From positions 1-10,322 of the forward strand of contig CAYRJA010000109.1 in the NCBI GenBank assembly GCA_964424455.1: 10,322 bases of DNA, in the 5' to 3' direction. The DNA is from CAYRJA01 sp964424455. Lineage in GTDB: Bacteria > Bacteroidota > Bacteroidia > Chitinophagales > UBA10324. The notes beneath the pieces were generated by a model. That model searched no databases and was not told the origin of the DNA. It saw only the letters and a list, made by a program, of their open reading frames with translations. Positions 1 to 6,784 of the stretch are shown in pieces. Within the stretch, counting starts at the first letter, position 1. Each line of letters begins with the position of its first letter. Made by a program: the position numbers and the translations under genes.

Positions 1-4
1 TTTG

Positions 5-56
5 CCATGCGGCAAATATAATACTTTTAGACTATTTATGAAATAAAAATAGTATT
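5..56 (-). repeat. Left copy of the 52-bp terminal inverted repeat
   Basis: Bases 5-56 match the reverse complement of 10271-10322 at 50 of 52 positions; the first 44 (5-48) are identical. Inside it, 19-57 is a 39-nt unit bounded by the inverted arms TAATACT and AGTATTA. Read on the minus strand, the repeat ends in a Bacteroidota -7 box and then leaves the window. Bases 1-16 add a dyad, TTTGCC-ATGC-GGCAAA. This could be the end of an insertion element or a dispersed promoter-bearing repeat; no transposase is visible inside the window. Confidence 0.85.
13..20 (-). promoter_or_regulatory. Outward-facing promoter-like -7 box in the left repeat
   Basis: On the minus strand this reads TATATTTG, a perfect match to the Bacteroidota -7 consensus TAnnTTTG. 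A TTTC, one mismatch from the -33 TTTG, lies 19 nt upstream. The dyad TTTGCC-GCAT-GGCAAA overlaps the end of the box and the expected start site, so it could be an operator. Any transcript would run out of the window. No gene is visible to confirm it. Confidence 0.45.
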
Positions 57-110
57 ACAGTTATAGTACTTCATAATGAAACGCCGAATGTTCCGATATG
101 ACAAAGTTAT

Positions 111-1076
111 TTACAGTAAGCGCTTTATAATTTCTTCAATTGAAACACTTTCTGCCTCAGCTTTGTAATTGCGTACGATACGATGACGAAGAGTAGGGGC
201 AGCAACCGCTTTCACATCTTCAATATCAGGAGAATATTTTCCGTTAATAGCTGCATTGGCTTTGGCAGCCAAAACCAGATACTGAGAAGCGCGCGGACCA
301 GCGCCCCAACTGATGTAGTTGTTTATTTCGGATGTGGCAGCAGTGGTGTTCGGTCTTGTTTTATGAGCTAATGAAACAGCATACTCCAACACATTTTCAG
401 CTACCGGAATTTTACGAATCAACTGCTGAAAGAAAAGAATATCGTTAGTGCCGATAATCTTGCGAAGTGTAACACTCTGATTGGAAGTAGTGCTTTTTAC
501 CATCTGAATTTCATCTTTAAAATCAAGATATTCTAAATTGATATTGAAGATAAAGCGGTCAAGCTGCGCTTCGGGCAATGGATAAGTCCCTTCCTGCTCA
601 ATTGGGTTCTGAGTGGCAAGAACAAAGAACGGAAGCTCTAATTTGTGCAGTTGTCCGCCTACTGTAACACCTCTTTCCTGCATGGCTTCCAATAAAGCAG
701 CCTGAGTTTTTGGCGGAGTACGGTTGATTTCATCCGCAAGTACAATGTGGGCAAACAAAGGACCGCGGACAAACTGAAACTGTCTGGCATCATTCAGAAT
801 TTCAGAGCCGGTAATATCGCTCGGCATTAAATCGGGTGTAAACTGTATGCGCTTGAAGGAAAGGTCAAGTACATCTGCAATGGTTTTTACCAATAAAGTT
901 TTTGCCAGACCGGGCACGCCAATCAGCAAGCTGTGCCCATCGCAGAAAATGGAGGTGAGAACTAACCGCACCACTTCAAGCTGACCGACAATGCTTTTGC
1001 CAATCTCAGCTTTCAGTTCTTTGTAAACAGCCGAAAGTCCATCTATCGCTTCAGCATCTGAGGAATATTTATTCAT
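111..1076 (-). CDS. MoxR-family AAA+ ATPase
   Basis: A 321-residue cytoplasmic AAA+ ATPase, full length for the MoxR family. The Walker A motif is GVPGLAKT (residues 53-60), with the alanine-for-glycine form common in MoxR. Walker B is IVLADE (111-116), followed by the MoxR-typical NRTPPKTQAALLEAMQE stretch. Sensor 1 is ATQNP (154-158) and a sensor 2-like GPRAS follows at 260-264. MoxR proteins are chaperone-like ATPases that usually help mature or insert cofactors into partner proteins, often VWA-domain proteins. No VWA gene is in the window, though one may lie beyond the left edge. It lies 91 nt downstream of surA on the same strand with no TAnnTTTG promoter in the gap, so it is probably the last gene of the folding operon. 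The ATG start has no Shine-Dalgarno, and the leader is A-rich. Family assignment is secure; the substrate is unknown. Confidence 0.95.
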   Translation of the reverse strand: MNKYSSDAEAIDGLSAVYKELKAEIGKSIVGQLEVVRLVLTSIFCDGHSLLIGVPGLAKTLLVKTIADVLDLSFKRIQFTPDLMPSDITGSEILNDARQFQFVRGPLFAHIVLADEINRTPPKTQAALLEAMQERGVTVGGQLHKLELPFFVLATQNPIEQEGTYPLPEAQLDRFIFNINLEYLDFKDEIQMVKSTTSNQSVTLRKIIGTNDILFFQQLIRKIPVAENVLEYAVSLAHKTRPNTTAATSEINNYISWGAGPRASQYLVLAAKANAAINGKYSPDIEDVKAVAAPTLRHRIVRNYKAEAESVSIEEIIKRLL

Positions 1077-1167
1077 AAGTTTAGAATGTCGTTTGTTTTG
1101 GTGTTACAGTGAAGTTAGCTTATCAGTTTACAGAAAAATTTTATGCTGTATCCGGAATAATGGCAGA

Positions 1168-2526
1168 TTATTCATTCATATCTTTTTGTATCCATTTTTT
1201 CATCTCATCGCAATTTGCAAAATCCTTATCAACCTGTATGTAGGTTTTTGAAATTTTTTCTTTAATCCAGTCTGTAACAGCTTTTGATTGTTTTTCGCTT
1301 AATGCAGCGCCTTGAATTTTATCGTAATCATCTTTCAGATTTGCCTTGTGTGGTTGGGTTTCAGATTTGAGCATTACAATCCGGTAGCCGCTTTTTCCTT
1401 CTCTTGTTTTGAAGAATTTAGGGGAGGAAATATCACCCACTTTCATGCTGTCTGTTACAAATACTAAACTCTTATCGTATTCACCCAACTCAGGAATTTC
1501 AAACCAAGTGGCAGAGGTATTCGGGTTAATCAGCATACCGCCGCTGTTCTTTGTTGTTTCATCTTCGCTGTATTTGTTCACTGCTTCTGCAAAAGATTTT
1601 TTTTTGTCATCCAGTAATTTCTTTACGCTATCAGCACGAGTCAGCGCTCTTGATAAATCAAATGAAGTGGTTTTTGCAGTAATTAAAATATGGCGGACAT
1701 TTATTCTTTCCCCTCTGCGTTCAATCAACTGAATAATATGGAATCCGTACTGCGACTCCACTACATCAGAAATCTGCCCGGGCGTTTTGAGTGAGAAGGC
1801 GGCTGCTTCAAATGCAGGATCTAATTCTCCGCGATTTACAAAACCTAATTCACCGCCTTTATCTACCGAGCCGGGATCTTCAGAATACAAACTTGCAAGC
1901 GTGGCAAAGTCTTCACCTTTATCGGCGCGGGCTTTCAGGTCTTTAATTTTCTGCCGTGCCAGTTCTTTCATTTCATTACTCACTATCGGATAGAAAATGA
2001 TTTCACCTATTTCAACCTGAGCATTGTAATAGGGAAGACTGTCAGCGGGTATAGAGTTAAAATAAGCTTTTACCTCACTTGGATTTACTTTTATATTGGT
2101 GATAATACTTTGCTGCTCTTTTGATGCAAGCAGTTGTTGTTTTATTTCATTCCGGAATTCATCTTTGATTTCAATTATAGATTTTCCATAGTACTCTTCT
2201 AACTTACTTTGACCGCCTGTAATGTTTGAGAAATAGCGAATGCGTTTGTCTAATTCTCCTTCCACTTCATCATCATTAATCACCACACTGTCAATTTGTG
2301 CCTGCGCAATCAATAATTTTTGAGTAAGCAGTTGGTCAAGAATGTTGCATTTAATTTTTGCATCGAGATCCTGCTGATATTGCTGAGCGTATTGAAGGTA
2401 TTGCGATTCAATGTCTGAAAGCAAAACAATTTTATCATCAACAATGCCCACCACTTTGTCCACTGTTTTCTGGGCGTTGCAGAAGTGGCTGGTTAAAACA
2501 AAACAGAACAGAATAGTAAATCTCAT
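1168..2526 (-). CDS. surA: SurA-like periplasmic chaperone / peptidyl-prolyl isomerase
   Basis: A 452-residue exported protein. Residues 1-19 form a signal peptide (MRFTILFCFVLTSHFCNAQ, cut near the A-Q). The SurA N-terminal chaperone module follows, opening with VDKVVGIVDDKIVLLSDIE. Parvulin domain 1 spans about 170-272 and contains the diagnostic YSEDPGS, GGELGFV and YGFHIIQL motifs. Parvulin domain 2 spans about 275-388, opening with VRHILI and carrying YSEDE and NSGGML. The second domain is more diverged around its C-terminal strands. SurA binds unfolded outer-membrane proteins in the periplasm and catalyses proline isomerisation. Its ATG overlaps the stop of the upstream lipoprotein gene (ATGA), which points to translational coupling. 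The exact substrates in this organism are inferred only from the family. Confidence 0.93.
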   Translation of the reverse strand: MRFTILFCFVLTSHFCNAQKTVDKVVGIVDDKIVLLSDIESQYLQYAQQYQQDLDAKIKCNILDQLLTQKLLIAQAQIDSVVINDDEVEGELDKRIRYFSNITGGQSKLEEYYGKSIIEIKDEFRNEIKQQLLASKEQQSIITNIKVNPSEVKAYFNSIPADSLPYYNAQVEIGEIIFYPIVSNEMKELARQKIKDLKARADKGEDFATLASLYSEDPGSVDKGGELGFVNRGELDPAFEAAAFSLKTPGQISDVVESQYGFHIIQLIERRGERINVRHILITAKTTSFDLSRALTRADSVKKLLDDKKKSFAEAVNKYSEDETTKNSGGMLINPNTSATWFEIPELGEYDKSLVFVTDSMKVGDISSPKFFKTREGKSGYRIVMLKSETQPHKANLKDDYDKIQGAALSEKQSKAVTDWIKEKISKTYIQVDKDFANCDEMKKWIQKDMNE

Positions 2527-3386
2527 TTCAGATAATTTTCAAACTTACCTTTTTCCATAGCATCATTGTAAATATTGGTATGCACCTGACTGATGTAATC
2601 CAGTTTACGCTTGTTAAGAATTAAATTGACAATGTTCTTACGAACATAATTTATCGGCGCACTGCTGCCTTTTACTTTGTAATCGTCAAAAGCCACCAAG
2701 TAATTATAAGCAGAATCCTGCATCGTTTGAAAAGATTCAGTGAAAGGTGCATTCTGCATTCCATTGGATTCCAAAGGAAGAATTTTTCCAAGTTCATCAA
2801 TCGAAAACCAAACACTGTCAGCTATGGAATACTTGATGGCATAACTGTTACAGAAGTTCTTCAACTTTGATTGTGAAATTTCATTTGGCTTTTTCAGCCA
2901 TGCTTTTGCCGAATCTAATTTCACATGCAGCAGCTTAGGCAGCATTACATAGCGCATCTTTACTACTCCTGTTTTCAAATCAAAATTATACTTGTATTTG
3001 TTATAGTAGTCTGTAATAGTTTGTTCACTGACGGATGTATCGAGTTTCTGGCTTATCAATTCTTTTTCATAGAGGAAAATGATGAGCGATTCTTTGTAAT
3101 CCTGAAGCTGCTTATCTAATTCCGGATCATTCTCGGGCAGGTTTTCTTCTGCATAATGAAGAATCAGATTATGGCGAATCCACGCATCAATGTAACTCTT
3201 CACTGCCTGTATGCTATCCTCGGGTTTTGCTGCACCCTTGCCTACTCCGGCAATATCTGACTCATACAGATATTTGTCAAATGCCTTTGCAATGGGTTCG
3301 CCCTTTTCATTCGCTTTCCATTTATAATTATTACAGGAGCAAAACAATAAAAGCAATATGGCAATATAGTGCGGCGCGTAAGGCAA
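2523..3386 (-). CDS. Probable lipoprotein with a SurA-like fold and degenerate isomerase domain (TTG start)
   Basis: A 287-residue protein between two parvulin isomerase genes. An in-frame TAA lies two codons upstream and no in-frame ATG occurs before residue 144, so the start must be non-ATG; TTG at 3386 is the first choice. It gives a short hydrophobic leader ending LLLLFCSC, a lipobox-like site with lipidation expected at Cys18. Residues 30-120 are helical and resemble the N-terminal region of SurA/PpiD. VKMRYVMLP near 142-150 looks like the opening strand of a parvulin domain. However, the GG[DE]LG and YG[FWY]H motifs of active parvulins are absent, so it is probably a chaperone without isomerase activity. 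It begins 6 nt after the preceding stop and overlaps surA by 4 nt, making co-translation likely. The reading frame is secure; function rests on neighbours and weak resemblance. Confidence 0.82.
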   Translation of the reverse strand: MPYAPHYIAILLLLFCSCNNYKWKANEKGEPIAKAFDKYLYESDIAGVGKGAAKPEDSIQAVKSYIDAWIRHNLILHYAEENLPENDPELDKQLQDYKESLIIFLYEKELISQKLDTSVSEQTITDYYNKYKYNFDLKTGVVKMRYVMLPKLLHVKLDSAKAWLKKPNEISQSKLKNFCNSYAIKYSIADSVWFSIDELGKILPLESNGMQNAPFTESFQTMQDSAYNYLVAFDDYKVKGSSAPINYVRKNIVNLILNKRKLDYISQVHTNIYNDAMEKGKFENYLK

Positions 3387-3392
3387 AAGTTA

Positions 3393-5363
3393 CTATTTAA
3401 CTAAAGACTTCAGAACAGATTCATTGATATGAACAGGATATTTTTCACGAAGTGATTGTATCCAGCTCTTCTCTAATTTTTCCTGATAATCTGCCACTAC
3501 ATAGCCACGCACTTCTTCCAAAGGTTTCGGAAGCACAGGAATTACTTCTGTAACAACCGTGAGTTTTTTTGCTCCGCCTTCTCCGTCGTTAGTAGTGGAT
3601 GAACCTTTTTTCCATTCCAGCCCGAGAGGGTCGGCATCAAACTGAGGTCTTCTTATGATTTCCTCAGTGATAGAGAGATTACCCGGATCTTTTTTATTAA
3701 TTTTTGCTTTGATAGCATCATCCGTCATAGCTTTTGCCCGCATCTTCGTAAGTTCTGAAAGAGCAGAAGCATCTTTACAGTTATAGATTTCCACTTTTAT
3801 TTTTTCATCATCTGGATAATTGCTTTTGACAGACTCGTAAAAAGTTTTTAATCCTGCTGTATCTTTTACCGCCTTGCTCCACACTTTCTGGTCAGTCAGT
3901 TCGAAAAGAAGAATACCATCTAAATATTCCTTCATCAAATCAGCAAAAGCCGGATACTGATAAGTAAGACGAAGCTCATCAAAATTCAGAACGCTGTTTT
4001 CTGCAAACTGCTGGAACATCTTGTCGAACATTGCTTCTGAACTTCCTGCGCTCATGTATTTACGCTGGTTCTTTTCAATGAAGTCAGCTAATTCCTTTTG
4101 TGTATAATTCTTCACTTCGGGACTATAAACCTTGTCGGTAAGCGTGAAAACAGTTTTGGAAAGATTCATTGCTGAATCAGGTTTCCATAAACCTTTCAGC
4201 AAAGAAGAGTCTATCCGGCTCAGTAAATCCTTTTTGCCGTCTGCATTTTCGGTGTAACCATATTGTGCTTTCGCTTTGTTTACAAAAGAAACTTTTGCAA
4301 GGTCGCCACGTGAATCCTTTTCAACCTGTTTTGTCAACTCTTCTTTTATTTCATCAAAAGAAGGAAGCGGTCTTTTGTCAATCAGTTTGATGATATGCCA
4401 TCCGTATTTTGTCTGAACAGGTTTGGAATAGTCGCCGATATTTTTCAATGCAAAAGCAGCATTATCAAACTCCATCACCATTTTTCCGGTACCGAATGAA
4501 GGTAATTTTCCTCCGTCGGTAGCAGAGGTTTTATCTTCAGACTCATTCTTTGCCAATTCTTCAAAGTTTTCACCCTGCTGAAGTTTCTGGTAAACATCAT
4601 CAATCTTTTGTTTGGCTTTCAATGAGTCATCGTGTGTCATTGACTTTGTCAGTTTCACAAAAATATGTTCTACCTGAATCGTGCCTCTTGAAGGACGGGC
4701 ATCTGCTACCCGTACAATATGATAGCCGAACTTGGTACGGAAAGGTTTTGAAATCTGACCTGCCGGGGTGGTGTAAGCCGCATTTTCAAACGGATAAACT
4801 ACCTGCATGGAAGTAATGTATCCTAAGTCGCCCTTATTTTCTTTTGCACTCGGATCGTCTGATGAGTCACGGGCAAGAGTGGCAAAGTCTTTCCCCTTTT
4901 TGAGCATATTGTAATAAGCATTTATTTTTTTCCATGCTTTTAAAGTATCTGCGGGTAGAGCATTTTGATCACACTTTACAAGAATATGACTGACGCGGAC
5001 ATCTTTCTTCATCCGGTCGTAAGCTTCCTGAACAAGTTTGTCTGTAACACTTTTATCCACTAAATAAGATTTAGCCAAAGTGCTGCGGTAAGAAGCTAAT
5101 TCATTTTTTACTGAAGAAGCCGTATCGAGGTTCATGTCTTTGGCTTCTTTCACCTTCAACCGGAAGTTGATGTAAAGATTCAGATAATCATTCAGCGAAG
5201 CTTCGCTGAAGTCAGCTTCCTTATCTACATTATTTTTTTTGTAAACTTTAATAAACTCATCAGCAGAAACATTTTCGTTTCCGATTGAGAATAAAGGTTG
5301 CTGGGCAAATAATAAAGCAGCCGGTACAATAAGTGTCAGAAGACTTAGAATAATTCTTTTCAT
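3393..5363 (-). CDS. Periplasmic peptidyl-prolyl isomerase with two parvulin domains (PpiD/SurA-like)
   Basis: A 656-residue exported protein and first gene of the operon. Residues 1-20 are a signal peptide (MKRIILSLLT, then a hydrophobic core ending LLFAQ). Residues 25-120 form the helical SurA_N-like module. Parvulin 1 covers about 121-221 (VRVSHILVK, KGDLGYI, FGYHIVRV). Parvulin 2 covers about 229-331 (VEHIFVKL, DGGKLPSFG, YGWHIIKL). The C-terminal 300 residues are a lysine-rich extension I cannot assign. It is longer than E. coli SurA (about 430) and, unlike PpiD, appears to be cleaved and soluble rather than membrane-anchored. The role expected from the family is holding and isomerising outer-membrane or secreted clients in the periplasm. 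A TAGATTTG promoter lies about 43 nt upstream of the ATG. Confidence 0.93.
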   Translation of the reverse strand: MKRIILSLLTLIVPAALLFAQQPLFSIGNENVSADEFIKVYKKNNVDKEADFSEASLNDYLNLYINFRLKVKEAKDMNLDTASSVKNELASYRSTLAKSYLVDKSVTDKLVQEAYDRMKKDVRVSHILVKCDQNALPADTLKAWKKINAYYNMLKKGKDFATLARDSSDDPSAKENKGDLGYITSMQVVYPFENAAYTTPAGQISKPFRTKFGYHIVRVADARPSRGTIQVEHIFVKLTKSMTHDDSLKAKQKIDDVYQKLQQGENFEELAKNESEDKTSATDGGKLPSFGTGKMVMEFDNAAFALKNIGDYSKPVQTKYGWHIIKLIDKRPLPSFDEIKEELTKQVEKDSRGDLAKVSFVNKAKAQYGYTENADGKKDLLSRIDSSLLKGLWKPDSAMNLSKTVFTLTDKVYSPEVKNYTQKELADFIEKNQRKYMSAGSSEAMFDKMFQQFAENSVLNFDELRLTYQYPAFADLMKEYLDGILLFELTDQKVWSKAVKDTAGLKTFYESVKSNYPDDEKIKVEIYNCKDASALSELTKMRAKAMTDDAIKAKINKKDPGNLSITEEIIRRPQFDADPLGLEWKKGSSTTNDGEGGAKKLTVVTEVIPVLPKPLEEVRGYVVADYQEKLEKSWIQSLREKYPVHINESVLKSLVK

Positions 5364-5405
5364 ACTAATGAAAAATGTTTAAATGTGTTTATTTATTAAT
5401 GGTCG

Positions 5406-5413
5406 CAAATCTA
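5406..5413 (-). promoter_or_regulatory. Promoter (-7 box) of the isomerase/MoxR operon
   Basis: The minus strand reads TAGATTTG, a perfect TAnnTTTG box, followed by a leader of about 40 nt to the ATG at 5363. No good TTTG/TTG -33 element sits 17-23 nt upstream; the nearest is TTC at 15 nt. It probably drives all four minus-strand genes. Confidence 0.65.
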
Positions 5414-5485
5414 TACAATTTTAGTTCCGAATTTACTTATAGCTGAAAGTTGTGGCTACCTATGTGGATAGGGTACTAAAGCGCC

Positions 5486-5517
5486 GGAAGGGAGGACAAG
5501 CTATATGTTGTCAACTC
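5486..5517 (+). repeat. Possible degenerate interspersed repeat, copy 1
   Basis: The segment GGAAG-GGAGGAC-AAG...TTGT-CAACTC aligns with 9246-9274, with purine transitions and a 5-nt length difference. It sits in a GC-richer island unlike the surrounding spacer. It could be a decayed copy of an intergenic repeat, but the similarity is short and could be chance. Confidence 0.25.
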
Positions 5518-5570
5518 AAAATCCTTATATTTATTTCTAAACTAAGTTGCACTTATTAGTTGAATTAACA

Positions 5571-5620
5571 CTGCTGTAATTTGTATTGAAATGAATTCAG
5601 TTAGTTCACAAATGCAGCAG
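5571..5620. promoter_or_regulatory. Large imperfect dyad upstream of the cassette
   Basis: The left arm 5571-5584 (CTGCTGTAATTTGT) pairs with the right arm 5608-5620 (ACAAATGCAGCAG). Six outer pairs and six inner pairs are interrupted by one asymmetric bulge. The 23-nt interval contains the palindrome TGAATTCA (5592-5599). It lies about 90 nt upstream of the 5712 start codon with no T-tract after it, so an operator or recombination site is more plausible than a terminator. The WYL protein encoded at the end of the cassette is the natural candidate to bind it; this is inference. Confidence 0.45.
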
Positions 5621-5711
5621 AGTAAAATCTTATAAAATTTATTTTTACAGCGACATACTTTGGCGTTTCATGCAGTCATCTTTGCAGTATAAACCTCAAA
5701 ATTTTTCTGCA

Positions 5712-6149
5712 ATGGAAACCGTAAAACAATATACAACTGAGATAATAAATCTCACCGAAAAAGAAAGACTCGAAATAGTAGAAAAGAAAGTAGAAATTCA
5801 AAAGAAGCGACTTGAAATCAAGAAAGAGAAAATGACGATGAGCAAGATGATTCTTGAAAAGGAAAAAGAGCAGCTTGATTTAGCAGACAAGAAAGTTTCT
5901 ATCCGAACAAAGCAACTTGAAAACAAAAAAGTAAAACTTGATATGGTTGATTTGCTTGCCAGCCGAGATAATGAAACAGACCGATTGCTGAATGATAAAA
6001 TATTTTCACTTTTAATTTCTCTCACTGCAAAAACGATTGACGAGGAAAGAACAATTTTAGGCAGTGAGCCATTTTATACTCCTTTGCTAAATGGAAAGCA
6101 AAGGGACATTGCTTTAAATAAACTCATGGACTTAATTAACAAACTATGA
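5712..6149 (+). CDS. Small heptad-repeat (coiled-coil) protein, first gene of the cassette
   Basis: A 145-residue protein of no family I recognise. Residues 20-82 are nine uninterrupted heptads, each starting with Leu, Val or Met, most with another hydrophobic residue at the third position (LEIVEKK, VEIQKKR, later LDLADKK). The remaining positions are Lys/Glu-rich, so the segment should be one long charged helix, probably oligomeric. Residues 83-145 form a separate, less charged C-terminal region (DKIFSLLISLTAK, PFYTPLL, MDLINKL). There is no signal peptide or membrane segment, so it is expected in the cytoplasm. An in-frame ATG at 5670 would add 14 residues. I prefer 5712 because a -7-like box lies between them and the extra residues look non-coding. 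Its TGA overlaps the next ATG by 4 nt, implying coupled translation with the nuclease-like protein. The role may be assembling or restraining that protein; this is inference. Confidence 0.8.
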   Translation: METVKQYTTEIINLTEKERLEIVEKKVEIQKKRLEIKKEKMTMSKMILEKEKEQLDLADKKVSIRTKQLENKKVKLDMVDLLASRDNETDRLLNDKIFSLLISLTAKTIDEERTILGSEPFYTPLLNGKQRDIALNKLMDLINKL

Positions 6150-6781
6150 TAGTAGAACATAAACCATTCATTAACTCAACCCGACTGAAAGAATTCGGGC
6201 TTGAAACTTTCTTTCAAAGAACTCTTGATTGTTTAAAGGAGGAACTTCAACGGTTAAGAGATACAATTTACAATTACGACCAACACCAATACCTTTTCGC
6301 TTTAAATGAACGGGCTTGGGTTGGTGCATTCAACAACGCAGTCATCAGAGCATTTCCAGACAGTGCTGCTGCATTGCAGGAATTTAGTGTTTACAATAAA
6401 GAAGGTTTCATCGGGAGAGCTGACTTTTTAGTTTACTGGAAAAATTCAAACGGCAAACCTCTCTACTTACTTTTTGAAGCCAAGCAATATGAGGAAGTAG
6501 GCAAATCGGAAATGCTTGATGACACAGGTTCATACTTGAACACTGTAAGAGAGCAAGGACAAAAGTATTTTGATGCTGAGACAGAGTATTACAAAGACAA
6601 AACTGTTTTTATTATTCCTATTGCTTTTGGTTGGATAAGGCAACCAGGAAATCTCACAGTAGCGAAAAGTTATTTTGAGCAAGCAAATAAAAAAGATAAA
6701 TCAACTGATTTCTGTTACTTGTATTTTGAAGGAGAGTTTGGTGCTTGGGTTTACGGTAATGTTCATCATGCAAAGAAATAA
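6146..6781 (+). CDS. PD-(D/E)XK nuclease-like protein
   Basis: A 211-residue cytoplasmic protein with no match I can name. It shows the ordered signature of a PD-(D/E)XK phosphodiesterase core. A helix carries Glu55 (LNERAWVG). Then come G-x-x-D with Asp93 (GRADFLVYW), a strand ending in the E-x-K pair Glu111/Lys113 (LLFEAKQ), and a following helix with Q137-x3-Y141, similar to the QxxxY motif of the RecB/Cas4 branch. The motifs fit metal-dependent DNA or RNA cleavage, but many family members are inactive or act in repair, restriction or phage defence. The N-terminal 50 residues are helical; the C-terminal 60 are aromatic-rich and unassigned. The ATG overlaps the upstream stop (ATGA), and the next gene starts 3 nt after its TAA. 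The fold call is from motifs only. Confidence 0.75.
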   Translation: MIVEHKPFINSTRLKEFGLETFFQRTLDCLKEELQRLRDTIYNYDQHQYLFALNERAWVGAFNNAVIRAFPDSAAALQEFSVYNKEGFIGRADFLVYWKNSNGKPLYLLFEAKQYEEVGKSEMLDDTGSYLNTVREQGQKYFDAETEYYKDKTVFIIPIAFGWIRQPGNLTVAKSYFEQANKKDKSTDFCYLYFEGEFGAWVYGNVHHAKK

Positions 6782-6784
6782 TGA

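Larger units (their letters stand above)
5364..5711. other. Divergent intergenic regulatory spacer
   Basis: This 348-nt gap has no convincing gene on either strand. It holds the minus-strand operon promoter (5406-5413), a GC-richer island (about 5450-5512) within otherwise AT-rich DNA, and the large dyad at 5571-5620. Just before the cassette there is a weak -7-like CATCTTTG at 5677-5684, one mismatch from TAnnTTTG. If that box is used, transcription begins near 5690, which favours the ATG at 5712 as the cassette's first start codon. Confidence 0.7.

Noticed and set aside
5670..5711. Earlier in-frame ATG for the first cassette gene
   Set aside because: The extra 14 residues add no recognisable feature and a -7-like box (5677-5684) lies between the two ATGs; kept only as an alternative start.
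5798..6025. Serine/phenylalanine-rich open frame on the minus strand opposite the heptad protein
   Set aside because: It is the antisense shadow of the Lys/Glu-rich heptads and has no start context or homology of its own.
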